Origin: Nereocystis luetkeana | Taxonomy: Eukaryota; Sar; Phaeophyceae; Laminariales; Laminariaceae | Assembly: GCA_031213475.1 (NCBI GenBank) | Contig: JARUPZ010000002.1 | Span: 3,286,001-3,350,000, forward strand | Direction: 5' to 3' | DNA: 64,000 nt | In this document: positions 46,101 to 57,785 of the stretch, piece by piece | How positions within the stretch are numbered: position 1 is the stretch's first letter | Layout of the letters: the number at the start of each line of letters is the position of its first letter | The notes under the pieces: generated by a model | Databases searched by the model: none | What the model saw: the letters and a program-made list of their open reading frames with translations, nothing else | What the model was told of the DNA's origin: nothing | Translations under genes and position numbers: made by a program

Positions 46101-46842
46101 TTAGAGTAGTACTGCACACGGTACACCATACACCAGTGCAAGCCTTTTTTTTTTAACCAGAGTCACCAAAACGCAGCGAGGCAACACATGAAATATGGAA
46201 TGCTGGTATGTTACAGCAGTAGCACTGCTGTAAGGGCAAGTACCGGGTACGTGGTATCGCATTACCAGGTACATATTCGGCATACGAAGTACAGGTATGA
46301 ATATAGCTTCGAGGATGCATGTACGAGTATCGGGCTCTACTGCTCGAGAGCCCTTGACCCATTACGGAGCAACCCGTATTACTGTCCACGACTTGCTTTC
46401 ATATACCCCTCAAGATTTCGACAGCTGTGGACGGCAAACACATAGGGGCTCTCTGTACACGAGTACACGGCAAGTCTGCAGAGCTCCTCATTTGCACGGA
46501 AAGCCTCGACATAGAGGCAGCACGTGACACAGCAAAAGTACAGTATTAATAGTAGCAGCAGCAGCACCAGTGCTGCATGCTGCGCAACTCCTGTTGAGGA
46601 ATCAACCCCCCAGCGGGTGATTTCCACGGATGAAGCCACAACTCGAGTGAACGCCCACACATCACCTATCGCATGCAGTCTACCAGGGCGGATAGTGGTG
46701 GCGACAGAAGCTGCTCGCTCATCGCTCACATGGTGCACTCGACGACCTTGTCGTGGTTGCAGAAGGGGCACTTGAACACCTTGTCCAGCTTCGAATTCTT
46801 CTTCACCACGATCTTCTTCGTGCTCTTCTTTCGGCGACCCAT
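40178..46842 (-). CDS. ELOF1: Transcription elongation factor 1 homologue (ELOF1/Elf1)
   Basis: Three exons join in frame to 105 aa. Exon 1, 46842-46730, reads MGRRKKSTKKIVVKK and KVFKCPFCNHDK, with donor GTGAGC. Exon 2, 41662-41592, continues DRKEGTARLQCRMCDINYEM, with donor GTGAGT. Exon 3, 40311-40178, reads LTEPIDVYTDWIDECEAVNA to the stop. Split codons give Met38 and Tyr62. ELOF1 is a small zinc-ribbon protein that travels with RNA polymerase II and helps transcription through nucleosomes and lesions. The basic MGRRK start, CxxC pairs C25/C28 and C49/C52, and the EPIDVYTDWIDECE helix are family hallmarks. The protein has a charged 24-residue C-terminal extension absent from the 83-residue human form I recall. 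Introns are about 5.07 and 1.28 kb, full of repeats. It is divergent with PHB1. Confidence 0.93.
40621..40970 (-). mobile_element. tRNA-derived SINE, copy b
   Basis: Same head and body as copy a (minus-strand B box GGTTCGAGCCC; body TTTTTATCGCGAGAAGATTT on the plus strand). It ends in 20 T on the plus strand, a poly-A tail in its own direction. It lies in intron 2 of ELOF1, in the gene's sense. Confidence 0.8.
42140..45870. repeat. Four-unit tandem array of hairpin-forming repeats
   Basis: Units of about 850 bp share CATCGTCGTAC, ATTCGCCGAGG, ACATGAAACCTGGCGCG and TCGAACC blocks. Each is centred on an inverted repeat whose tips meet at GCACCGGTGG: near 42761, 44011, 44855 and 45709. In the first, GTGTGGGTGTGACACTGCTC left of centre pairs with GAGCGCTGTCACACCAACAC to the right; pairing continues for about 100 bp or more per arm. 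Spacing is about 1250, 845 and 853 bp; the long one contains SINE copy c. The array lies in ELOF1 intron 1. Confidence 0.85.
43328..43680 (-). mobile_element. SINE with a different tRNA-like head, copy c
   Basis: On the minus strand the head has GCTTGGTAGGTGGTCCG and a B box GGTTCGAGTCT (arms GGTGGGTTCGAGTCTCACC), followed by a body with GCGATAAAAATGAAGGCACG as in copies a and b. It interrupts the second unit of the 42140-45870 array, between GCCTTCCTC and GGGCCCAAACCGTGC, which are nearly adjacent in unit 1. Confidence 0.7.
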
Positions 46843-47496
46843 GGCGTGGCCGGTCCTGGAAGCCTGTGCTAGGTGTTTTCCTGGTTCGCGGCGGTCGTCC
46901 GCTCGGTGTCGCTTCGCTTCCCGTGGCCTGTTGTTGCCTAGCGTGAGGACGGCGGTGGTGGTATCCGAACAACAAGCGCCGTGTTAGACGTACATACGAG
47001 GCAGGGCTGAACGAGGAGTGCTTTTATGTCGTTGTGTTATACCTGGTACAAGTCACTGCATTCGTGTGTTGTTTGTATTGAACAAAGAAAGCGGCTGGCA
47101 ATCAGCAGTGAAACCCACTCAGGGGTAGTCCCATGTCGAGCCACAACTATCACACAGGGATTCCTTGCTTGCCTACAAGGATTGGAGAGGCAGTCGCACT
47201 CACGGTAACTGCTCCTACCCACGGTCTGGTGACTTCGAAACTCGCTGGTCTTGGGTAGGGGATAACACGAGGGGTTCGATTTTGTATGCATGCCTGCGAA
47301 GAATATGGAAAACCACGCTGTTTTCATGGTGCGGTCGCAGGCAACGCAGAAAAGACGGGGAGGGTAGACACGTGACACTACAGGAGATTTGCTAGGGATT
47401 GCACTGGTACCCGAACATCTGTCTCTGTTAAGTACCCGAGGGTATCTTCGTGCGTCTCTACATTGCTGTTGACGCCTTGAGAGGAGCTAAGGAACC
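46843..47496. promoter_or_regulatory. Shared divergent promoter region of ELOF1 and PHB1
   Basis: The two start codons face away from each other with 654 bp between. No other gene fits. A TACCTGGTAC motif lies at about 47040. I see no clear TATA box near either start, so the transcription starts cannot be placed. Confidence 0.5.
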
Positions 47497-50400
47497 ATGG
47501 CCGAAAAGGTGCTGCAGAACGTGTCGCGGCTTGGCGGCGTGGTGGCATTAGCAGCAGCAACGTGAGTGCGCGGCGCCATCCCTCTCTAGAGCGGGCTATG
47601 CTTGGTCTTGTCGTGGTGATATGTCTTGTTGTGTATCGGCATTCCCTCATGAGGAGTTCTTTGATTCAGGCCGAGAACACTCCAGAACTGCAAGATGTTG
47701 GGTTGACACACACCGCGTGCTGTTGTATACCGGTACTGCTGAAGAACGAAGAGCCGTCAGCCTCTGCTGTGCCAGTCAGGCTGTGGGGCAGCAGCACGCA
47801 GTAATGCTTTTACCTGGTGTGATACTGCTGTGTAGCACTGTGATACCTGTATCAGGTGTACCTGGCAGGGCGTAGTAGTTCCGGCCAGAGGGCTTTTGTG
47901 CTACGTGTCCTCAGTTTCTGAGCCACCTTAGGCGACGCCTTCGCTGATCGACTGCTGCCTGGTTGTTGTCCGGCGACGTTTTCTCCCGCCCGCTCTATAA
48001 TACCAGGGTATGAGTATTTTCTGCTGCAACACAGCAGTGATCTCAGCGGTCAGCATACGATTGGTCTCACCGCGTACCCGGTAGTATCTCATCGCTGGAA
48101 ACCGCGACCCGTGACCCCTGCCCGTGTCTCCGGCAACGCACCAATACTTGCTGTGCGAGCTTCCATCTGGTCGGCGTTGGATTGCAAAGTTGACTTACAC
48201 ATCGTGGGATGGCAGAGGAATGTGTCATAGACCACCCTAAAAGTGCGTACATCACCCGAGTTCCTACAGCATATACACCTGGTAGCTCTCTACTCTCTGC
48301 GTGGTATGTTAGAGGGGGGCTAGATACCACGACTAACAAGTAACGTTTGGTCTCTCTCGCCCCCCCCCCCCCCCCTTACTCCCCTTTTTTACGACGCCTT
48401 GGCGTGGTGCTGCCTCCGGTCTCACTCTTCGGCGACGCTTTTTGATTGGCCGGCGATGGGACTGGGGAAAATTCCCTGAAATGATATTCTTCTCTGCCAC
48501 TGGCACGGTTCGCTCAACCACACGACTTTGACCCGCGCGCGACCCAAAGGGAGATGTGTCTGTTCAACGTCGACGGCGGGCAGCGGGCGGTCATTTTCGA
48601 TCGATTTCAGGGGGTAAAGGAGGCGGTAGTCGGGGAGGGGACGCATTTCATGATCCCCGTCGTGCAGAAGCCGATCATCATCGACGTGCGCGCGAGACCC
48701 CGCACCATCAACTCCATCACGGGAACCAAGGACCTCCAGATGGCCAACATCTCGCTCAGGGTGCTCTCCCGGCCTCTCGAGTCCGAGCTGCCCCGGATCT
48801 ACCAGGAGCTGGGGACCGATTTCGACGACAGGGTATTGCCGTCGCTGGGGAATGAGGTCAGTGCCAAGCCCTCGATGTCTCCCGGCGGACCAAAAAATAA
48901 AACTTGAAGAGGCACTTATCGTGTGTTCCCCCTCGTTTTTGCATGTTGGCGGTACAGGCTTCCAGTGTTTGAACTATCTTACAGCAACGGGATCGGAGTT
49001 GTCACACGCTAACCTGAAAGATTAGCCAGCCTGCTCGACAGAAAGTGTTGATAGTCACACCGAGGGCGAAGACATTCCGTGTGGCAAACTACAGTAGTAA
49101 GGGTCAGTGTAAAACGTGTGCTCTGCCCGTGTATTTCCCGTGTTTTTTTTGTTGTTGCGTGGAACGTGACGCCAGGTTCAGTCCGTCAGCTTACGCACGC
49201 CGACTCAGGCGGAAAGACACGTGTGTGGTGTGTGTGAAGTGCGTGCGTGAAACCGAAATTTAAATCATACTGGGGGGGGGGGCGGCACCCACTGACGTGC
49301 CGCGTTGTTATGTCAGCCCTGACCTTGATGTACGCAAGTGACACCTGCGTCCACGCCCACCCCTGTACGGCCAAGCGCGTCGATCACACACGGAGCCAAC
49401 AAATCGCGAGATCTATCCTGTCGTTGCGTGACTATTTCGGCTCTGGCGTCCCCGCGTTTGCGATCGAAGTTGGTTGACACCTCTTCGCACGCTCAGTTTT
49501 CGGTCCATAGGTCCAGAATATACGTCGAGTATCGTGCGAGCCCTGCACGACGCCGCTGGTTTCATCGGTTAGAGTCTGGCGCATGCGTGCTGCGAAAGTT
49601 GCTGTGCGCGATATTTTCTGGTTGGTGGGTCTTGTTCCGGTCTGAGTAGGTGGTCAACCCTCCCTTCCTTCCTTCCTTCCTTCTGTCCATAGTGGTCTGG
49701 CAATGTCAGAAGTGAGACACGAATCCCCCCCCCCCCCCCCCCACCATCACCGCCACCACCACCAACAGCAACACCATCAAAAACAACAATAACAGTGATA
49801 ACAATCACCGCCGCGTGCAGGTGTTGAAGGCCGTGGTGGCCAAGTACAACGCGGAGGAGCTGCTGAGCAAGCGTGAGTCCGTGAGCACTCGCATCCGCGA
49901 CGAGCTGACCCACCGCGCAAAACAGTTCCACCTGATCATGGACGACGTGTCCATCACCCACCTCACGTTCGGGCACGAGTTCACCAAGGCCATCGAGAAC
50001 AAACAGGTGGGTGTTTTCTGCGTTTGTCCTGTGGGTTGCGCTATGTTTTGCGTTTTTCACCCGTAAAACTGAAAAAACGGCTCCGATCCTTTCCCCGGGG
50101 AACAACTTTCAAGGAGTTCAATTAACGGGATGTTTTCCTCGGGGAGAGTTCGTTTCACTTGGTTTTAGACTCTGTCTCGAGTTTTTCGCGTGAACCGGTA
50201 CCAATACGCCCGATGAAGTAAGGTTCCTTGGGTTACTATTAATAGTATAAGTACCGACAATGTCTTGCCTTTCCGGATAGGGTGGCGCTGCTGCTTACCA
50301 CTGTCTGGAATCATAAGGACTGTCGGGGCATTTATTCTATTACGGGGGGCCATAGTTAATAGGGCCAAATATTGTTAGTAGAACAGGTTAAATATATATT

Positions 50401-51635
50401 GGTAGGTGTTTATGTATACCATAGGTCCTACTACCTATGGTCCCCCGTTATAGTATCAAAACTCTCTTACATATCCGGACAGGGTGGTTATATTTCTGCA
50501 GTACTGCTGCTGTTTTTGAATTTTGACGGGAAACGCGTCCTTCCTGCCACTGCAAGCACAGGGTTTGTTCCCCCTGCTGCAGGCAAGAGCTCGGGTTAGA
50601 CCAAGCTAGTGGTGCTGGTATTATAGTCTGGTGATGGTGCTGCTGTCGTCTGCCTACGCTTACGCACTCAAAACTTGTGCCTGTGGCCTCTTGGCAGATG
50701 AGGGTAAAGGGTACAGGGATAGCAGGCTTCGCAGCCCCCAGCTTTCTACCCTCTCACAGACAGAGCGCAGACCCCGAGACACACAACAAGGCACAGACTA
50801 TAGGGGGAAGACACCGCCGCACCACCATGGTGTTGGGCCACCCTCTGCTTCGTCGGTTGTCTAAGCTCGCGAGCTGCAACAGCGGTTTCTCTCTTCCTCG
50901 CGCGCACCACCTCTCGTCTCGTCTGACAAAGGCGGCGCGATCGTGCTGCCAGTAACCGACGTTTTGTCTCAACAAAATCCCTACGAAAACTCGTCTTTGA
51001 TTGGTGCTACTTGGCAGAAAATTCCAGATTTTTTCAATATAAACCCCCAACAAAAATTGCCTAACGTACAGGTGCTGTGCCAATAAAAGAAAAGAAGACG
51101 GCGTCCAGTCATTCAGCCGTCTGCGTTTTGTACTATGGTGTTTTTTTTTTCGTTCATGTATTATCAATGGGTTGTCTTTGACTCGTTTTGCTTTTGTTTT
51201 TGGCCGCAGTCGTAAACACGACCGCCTGGACGGGATTTAAATAGGGCATCAATAAAAAATAACAGCAGCACCAGCAGCATTACCGGGCGCAGCAGGACCA
51301 CCACCACCGCCACCACAGACCCCTTTCCTCCCCCTCCCCCCTCCCGGCGCGCGTAAAACAAACGACAGGTCGCGCAACAAGAGGCCGAGAGGCAAGTGTA
51401 TGTGGTCGCTCTCTCCGACCAGGAGCGACTGGCGGCCATCATCCGGGCCGAGGGAGAGGCCGAGGCAGCCGAGCTAATCTCGGCGGCGCTGAAGGAGAGC
51501 GGTATCGGACTGATCGAAGTGCGGCGCATCGACACCGCCAAGGAGATCGCGCAGACCCTGGCCACCTCGAGGAACATCACCTACCTGCCTAGCGGCAACG
51601 GGTCCAGCATGCTCCTCGGACTTAACACGGCTTAG
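47497..51635 (+). CDS. PHB1: Prohibitin 1
   Basis: Four exons: 47497-47561, 48550-48856, 49821-50006 and 51369-51635, with GT-AG introns (donors GTGAGT, GTCAGT, GTGGGT), joining to 274 aa; human PHB1 has 272. Prohibitins form ring complexes with PHB2 in the mitochondrial inner membrane and support membrane proteins, proteases and cristae. Residues 1-27 form a hydrophobic anchor ([10 protein letters not shown]). The PHB/SPFH domain follows, with [54 protein letters not shown] and [20 protein letters not shown]. The C-terminal coiled coil has [13 protein letters not shown] and the protein ends [16 protein letters not shown], typical of PHB1 rather than PHB2. No damage is seen. It is head to head with ELOF1. 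Confidence 0.96.
50338..50452. repeat. GGGGGACCATAG-type MITE-like element, copy 4
   Basis: Ends TATTACGGGGGGCCATAGTT and ACCTATGGTCCCCCGTTATA, with the core in the same orientation as copy 2. It is in the last intron of PHB1. Confidence 0.85.
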
Positions 51636-52230
51636 GCTTAACCGTGCTTTGTTTGGAATCGCTAGCTGTTGCGTTGTTAGTTGTTTGCTGTTTGCTTGCT
51701 GCGGGTGCTGGTGGGTGTTGGTTCTGGTGCTTGCTTGCTACTTGCTACTGCGGTGGCTGCTTGCTGTCGCAACTGCAATTGTTGCTGCTGCTGCTGCTGC
51801 TACTGCTTCTGCTGCTGCTCTTGTCATTTTTTTCTCCGTGTGGATGTGTCTATTGTTTTGTACTCACACGGCGGGGTCGAGCGACTTCGCTACGGGTTCG
51901 GCGGTGTTAGGAAAACAAGGGTAGGAGAGGCTGTGGGAGACAGGAAGTCTTTGTCTTTTGGGGAGCGGGTCCGTGGGTGGATGGGTAGAGGGGTGTCTGC
52001 TTCTGACTTCGGCGGGGTTTGGTCAAAAACAAATTTGACTCAGGTCCGGGGCTTTGAGTGTTGTTTGCGCAGGCAGTTTGGTCGACGAAACAGAGACAGA
52101 TCAGACCGCCTTCGAATAGGTCTCTCCAGGGAGGTGTGCAGATAGCGGAATCTGTCGTTGCTGCAGCCATACTCGTCTTCCCTCTCTGATTGTTTTGCTG
52201 CTGCTGCAGCGTTCTTCCCCCATGAGGCAA
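51636..52230. other. Downstream flank of PHB1
   Basis: GCT/TGC-rich sequence (about 51740-51830, several GCTGCTGCT runs) follows the PHB1 stop; the 3' untranslated region probably lies here. No coding signal is recognised. Confidence 0.5.
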
Positions 52231-52481
52231 TCAAGATCGACTCGTGTGTACGTTGGGCGTGTTGCGGAGTAGCTCGACACGAATCTGGCGCAATTCCTGG
52301 ATCACTCTGGCAGGATCGTTTTTGTCAGCCGCAGTCACTTGCAAATTGGCGAGCTGATCGTGCAGCTCCTGCATTCTCGACTCGCCATCGAGCCGGTATT
52401 TGGCCCCGAGTGCCATCACAGCACCACGACCATCGACAAACTCCGCTATTTCTATCGGAGCGCACGTGTCGGAGATTTTCC
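52231..52481 (-). CDS. Possible terminal exon of an unknown gene
   Basis: A minus-strand open stretch starts after a CTACAG acceptor and reads KISDTCAPIEIAEFVDGRGA, then MALGAKYRLDGESRMQELHD, QLANLQVTAADKNDPARVI and a stop after NTPNVHTSRS. The even, non-repetitive composition and predicted helix (ARVIQELRQIRVELL) look like real protein. I do not recognise the family. No partner exon upstream on the minus strand is identified, so it may be a relic or part of a retroelement gag. Confidence 0.35.
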
Positions 52482-53651
52482 CTGTAGGGCTTTGCGTTGG
52501 CGTGTGCCCCGTTGAACACTGCTCTGTGGATTACTTTTTCGGTCGAAGTGAGGGGGGAGGGAGGAGGGGGGGGGCGTGGACGGCGCTACGAATTTGTCCG
52601 CGCGCTGCGTTAGTTGGTCAGACTGGAGGTGAGAAACGAAACGTTAGTGCGACAACGAGTTTCATCGATGCTATGGGTAGTAGAGAGGTTACCGACGATT
52701 CACTCGCATTCATTGCAGCGGGGCTTCTTATGTCACCATACGTAATGTGATTGAAGGGCAATTGTCGCCTTTCTCTCATCACCAGCAGAAAGACCACTGC
52801 CGCTCAACTCACAGTTTGAGTAGAGAAAAGTATTGTACTGTCACTCCGCATATTATTTGCAGAGAGGCTACTGTTGGTCACCATGTCTACGAGTACTGTA
52901 GTGAGGCTCCTGCCTGTCACCTGTATTGTTTATACAGAGCCTGCCATCGTCTCACACTTACGCATTTTTGGGAGTTGCTTGCCTTTACCGGTCTCGACAC
53001 GATGGGCTCACAGCCCCTTTCTAAAGTCAACACAGGCAATGCCGACGAAGGCAACGCTGTCGATCTAGAACTACACCGCTCGTTTCGAGGACGAAAAACT
53101 TGGAATTCTAGTTGGATTATGTTGGCAGGCTACTGTCTTATTTACAGTAGAGGGGTTAGTCTACGCCGAGAGTTAGGCGGTGCGTAGCTGCACGTTTAGT
53201 ATCTCTGCAGGCGGGCCATCCTCTGCAAGACTGCAAGGCTGTAAAGCACAACAGTAGGTTGGAATCCGCTTTCCGGAGGGCAGAAAGGCGTGTTTTCCCC
53301 CTGGTACACATACACGACGCCTCGAATGTCTACCTGGTACGGTTCCTCGTATTTTCATGTACCCCCATTACGCCGTTACGACCTCATGAAACGGTACGCT
53401 AATGCCATGTTCGCGCAACAAGGTTGTGGTGTTACTCACGCGTCGCGTCCTCAATGGAGGTCGGCCCGCGGCCAAAGGTAGCTGCCCGCCTCGTCCGTCC
53501 GCTTTGCGTGTCTCTTTCTGACGATACTGTCGTGATCATGTGCCAGCTCTCCATCAAAATATTACGCCAAATCGCACACATCCTACGGCTTGTCATTGCT
53601 CTGCTGCATTTGGGCTACGCCGCGTCGTTCGCGGGTAATGTCGCACACATG

Positions 53652-54095
53652 GAAACCCAAGTTCGATGCTCAGATTGCACGCCATGTTACAAACCTCTTT
53701 TGGCCCGAGTTCGATTCTCGGATTCAACCCCATTGTAACAAACTTCATTTGACCCGAGCTCGATTCTCGGGTTGGTCGCAGTGCTGTGGACCTCGCCTGA
53801 CCCGAGTTCGATTCTCGGATTGGACATCATGCTACGAAATTCGTTAGACACAACTTTGATTCTCGGATTGGACACCATGTTACACTCCTTGTCAGAGCCT
53901 ACTTCGATTCTCGCACTTGTACACCATTGTAGCAAACTCCGTCTGGCCCGAGCTCGATTCCCGGATTGGACGCCATGCTACCAACATCGTCTGACCCCGA
54001 GTTCGATTCTCGGGTTGGACACCATGCTACAAAATCCGCTTGACACAAATTTGATTCTCGGATTAGGCACCATGTTATAAACACCGTCTGCGCGC
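53652..54095 (+). repeat. Nine-unit array of tRNA T-arm-like boxes, 48-50 bp period
   Basis: Each unit contains a CCGAGTTCGATTCTCGG-like stem-loop followed by ATTGGACACCATGCTACAAA. The TTCGAT (or CTCGAT/TTTGAT) cores lie at 53662, 53710, 53759, 53807, 53855, 53903, 53953, 54002 and 54050. The boxes approach the RNA polymerase III B box GGTTCGANTCC but lack its first G and last C, and no A box is seen. Confidence 0.85.
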
Positions 54096-56095
54096 GCATC
54101 ATTGAAACCGATATGGAGAGGTCACCCTGTCTCTGCCGAGAGGTCATGGTCATGCCCTTCTAAAACCCTTAATAAATGTTTTTCTCATACGATTGTTCCC
54201 GTCTATCCATGCAGTACCAGAAATAAAGGTACTATTCACAGCGCGATGTACTGCACGTGTTTATTAATGCAACATTGTCACATTGTTTCCTTTCTTTCGT
54301 TCTTTTGAATTTTGTGCTTGCCACGAAGATGAGACGAAATTGAGTAGAACGCGCGACACATCCGATATTAGTGGCGTCCAAGGGGATTAGGGGGGGGGGG
54401 GGGGTAACGGTCGTAGGGAAACCGCGGTTGACGAAAGCAGGAAGGTGCTTTTGTTGTGCCTCGGTTTTCCCGTCCTTTTTCCTTTCGCACTTATTCTGCT
54501 TATATGTTGTTGTGTTCGTTTAATCATACGCTGTACCAGTACCCTCGTTAGTTTGGTGTAGACTGTCACATCTACTCCGGGGGAGCGCAACCCTTCCTCT
54601 TTTACTTTCGTTTTTAAATTTGTTTCTTTCGCTTTTCTCTCTTTCAACGTATGTATCTAGATTGATATAATCTGTATCTTGTGCCTGTCGTATCCAGTAC
54701 GACGAACATGCCATTGCATTGCCCACTGAGCTGACTGCATCAGTGCAGTATCTCCGTGTCGTGGAGTTATGACCACAGAGCATGTACCTCTTTACTGTAG
54801 GATGAAGAATCACCACAGACACTGAGTGTGCTTAGTGTCGGCGACTAAAAATACCGGTTTAATGTGAAGAACACACACATAAGGCGAGAAGGTCACACCT
54901 CTAATTTCATCAAGCCTAAGCTTGTCGAGTTCACGTGCAGACCTCCAGCCGTGGGTGAGCGTAGCCCATAGCGGCCTGGGCATCGTATATCTGAGCCCTC
55001 CCATCGCTTCTAGCAGCCACACGCTTCTACCTAGCAAACGTGTGGGGGGCAAGGGATTAAGCAAGTAATTGTCCAGAGGAGCTCCACGCTTTTCGCTTGA
55101 ATCGCAGGAAGGCTTGTTTCCCCGGGTTCGTAACGTCGTTGTGTCCTAGTTACCAAATCTATGAAATATTGCCTGGATCCATGGAAAAGACAGAACACAG
55201 CCAGCCGTCATATTAACACGATACGCGCCCTTGTAGGCAGTGTCTGTCATGATGGGTTGCGTCCTCGGGGCAGCATTTGGGAAAACATCACCCCGCGAAG
55301 CTTCGTACGCAGTGCATGGATGGGTTGTGTCCTCGAGAATCGGCATTTATTTCAGAAACCGGGGCACTGGAGAGAGCTCAATAGAATGCAAGGAACGCGT
55401 GGTCGAGGGGCAGCAAACCGAAAAAAAAAACAAACGAAACATTGGGAAAGAAACAAAAAAAAATCGGAGGTTAATTGGCGACGACAGACGTTCGGGGGCG
55501 ACTTCTTGGTTTCGCCATTCATTGCTCTCCCATACTCAGCCCATTTTTACAGCCTCGGCCGCATGGACTGCTGTATGTGAAAAGAACGAGCGCCTGGAAC
55601 CTCGTCTCCAGTTTTCCATTGCTGCTTCGATTGAGCGCTGATACCGTGTGAGCCAGTTTGCAGCTCGACTAGGCAGGCAAAACAACTGTTTTCTCGCTGT
55701 GGGCACGTACTCGTACCTTACCCGAGGTACATGTTGAAGAGCGACGACATCAACCCCAACATACATGTGCAATGCAACATGTGCCGTTGTCAATTACGTG
55801 ACAGGCAGGAGCGGACGAGCGTGGATAGACCAAGCGCTACGTACCCTGATTCTGGGCGATTTCAGAGGCCATTTTCGCTACGTAGCCCGCTGCATATATA
55901 CCAACGGTGGCGTATCGTCCCCTGCCTGCCACGTTCTCTTCCTATCGGTGCGCTTTGCCCCCCCCCCCCTCACCCCCTGCCCCCCCCTGCCACCCCCCCC
56001 TTCCCCTCCCTTCTCGGCTCTGCCCGAGACGATAATTTCATTCCTGGATCGGTGGGGATGAAACCGAGACAACCTCTAGCCGCCGTTGTTCATGT

Positions 56096-56207
56096 CGCTG
56101 CCGCTGCCGCTGCCGCTGCCGCTGCCGCTGCCGCTGCCGCTGCCGCTGCCGCTGCCGCTGCCGCTGCCGCTGCCGCTGCCGCTGCCGCTGCCGCTGCCGC
56201 TGCCGCT
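56096..56207 (+). repeat. (GCCGCT)n hexanucleotide array
   Basis: About 18 perfect units of GCTGCC/GCCGCT occur without interruption. It could encode poly-Ala, Pro-Leu or Arg-Cys depending on frame, but no gene around it is supported. Confidence 0.95.
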
Positions 56208-57388
56208 ATTTCTAGCTCCCCCGCTGCAACCTCCCACTCGTCATAAAAGGCGACGGTGCTCATTTCTACGCGCCCGGAACTCTGTCGGTAACCTTATTAA
56301 TAAACCACTACAGCATGATAACATCACGTAAAACACGATCTAGCAGTGAACGTGAAAGTCCCTCTTGGTGCGGCAATGAATGCCCCGACAGCAGTTTCGA
56401 AACGAAAGGATGCCAGGCCTAGCCTCGCTGCCCCCGCCCCCACCCCCCTCCGACGGGATAATCTACCGCCCCTACATAAATAGGCGCTGCTCTTGGGTAT
56501 GACAACCTCTCCTTCCGGCCATACAGTAGGTACGTGGCCCGCGCCGAGAACTAAAGACTGCTACTGTATCTCGAAGCTTCCCGCCCTCCGCTACATTCGG
56601 AGCGAGAAGGCAACGAACAATATACACCCCGAGGAAGAAAAAAAAAACACTGCACCAGCCAGTTGTACTACTGCTGCTACCGCTGCTGTACCGCTACCGC
56701 AGTACTTCTGCGACTGCTGTAGCACGAGAACAACGGCTGCTGTACACGACGAGCCCACCGGGGGACACGCGATAAAAAACCCCTCCTATACAGCGCCGAC
56801 GCAGGTACTACGTTACCTCTGCAACGAGGTCGACGTCACAACACATACGCACAGCTCGGCTATCCTTGCGGTGTGCTTCTTCATAGCCAGCGAGCTTCCG
56901 TGCGAGAACGCAGGCATCTGTCCGAAAATCCTGCCATCATATGCAACGCTTAGCGAGGAAACGCCGCCGCCCAATGGCACTCCTCACACATACGCACACA
57001 GAGCACATACATGCCTTCCTTGTTCGGCCTCGTCCGTCGCCCATCTCTTCCCGGACACAATAAACAGACCTCTTCAACCTATAACCCTCCACCCCCCCCC
57101 CAGCCCCCGCCCCCCCCCGCTTCCCCCTCACCCCAACCTAGCCGACGCTGGCGCGCCGCCTGCGTCACTTCAAGATATCTAACGCTATTTGTACGGGATA
57201 AATAGACCTTCCACTCCTCAACCCGACGGTAGTGTGGCGCCAAGTCTTGCTGACCCTTGCTCGTGGCTTTGCAGCGTTGTTGCCTATGTTGCCCTGCTGC
57301 TGCTTTGTTTTAGTTGCTCATTGAGTTACTCTTGCATGGCGGCACGTCGACGGCGGGAAAGCGCCATCTGCACGGACACAGCAAGATA

Positions 57389-57490
57389 AGACCAAGACAA
57401 GGTAAGACAAGTTGAGACGAGACGAGACCAGACAAGACAAGACAAGACGAGACAAGACAAGCCATGACAAGACAAGACAAGACACGAGAG
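57389..57490 (+). repeat. (GACAA)n tract, second site
   Basis: Interrupted GACAA/GACGA units, the same repeat as 5610-5830, end at GACACGAGAGCGC beside a G-rich stretch and the reversed poly-C family copy. Confidence 0.9.
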
Positions 57491-57514
57491 CGCGGGGGGG
57501 GCGGGGGGCGGGCG

Positions 57515-57631
57515 GGGAGTACAATCATGTCATGCATGGCCATAGTCGTATGATCATAGGCCTTCGCATCCCTAAAATGCCGGGACGGAGCACGTCGATT
57601 TTTCACCGACCAGACAGGCCTTTGCTTAGAG

Positions 57632-57664
<33 letters not shown>

Positions 57665-57785
57665 AAGGGGGGGCGTACTCATTTGTTGCTTGCCTTAGTC
57701 ATTTGACCATTGACCGCGCATCCCTTTCGAGACGGAGCACCGTTCCTACTCCTAGTAGAGACACCTCCCACAATTGGGCGCTCAT
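57515..57785 (-). repeat. Poly-C family repeat, reversed composite copy
   Basis: GCATGGCCATAGTCGTATGA and GTCGATTTTTCACCGACCAG (block A, reversed) lead into about 35 G and then block B (TTGTTGCTTGCCTTAGTCAT, CATCCCTTTCGAGACGGAGC). This is the mirror image of 6750-7138. Confidence 0.7.

Noticed and set aside
49569-50105. 178-codon minus-strand open frame with a Val/Gly-rich middle
   Set aside because: It is the reverse strand of PHB1 exon 3 and the adjoining (CCACCA) intron sequence.
53652-54095. CRISPR array
   Set aside because: Units are direct tandem repeats without unique spacers of constant length, no cas genes are present, and the setting is eukaryotic.
55731-56246. 171-codon plus-strand open frame ending in poly-Ala
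   Set aside because: A third of it is the GCCGCT microsatellite, and the rest has no motif or splice support.
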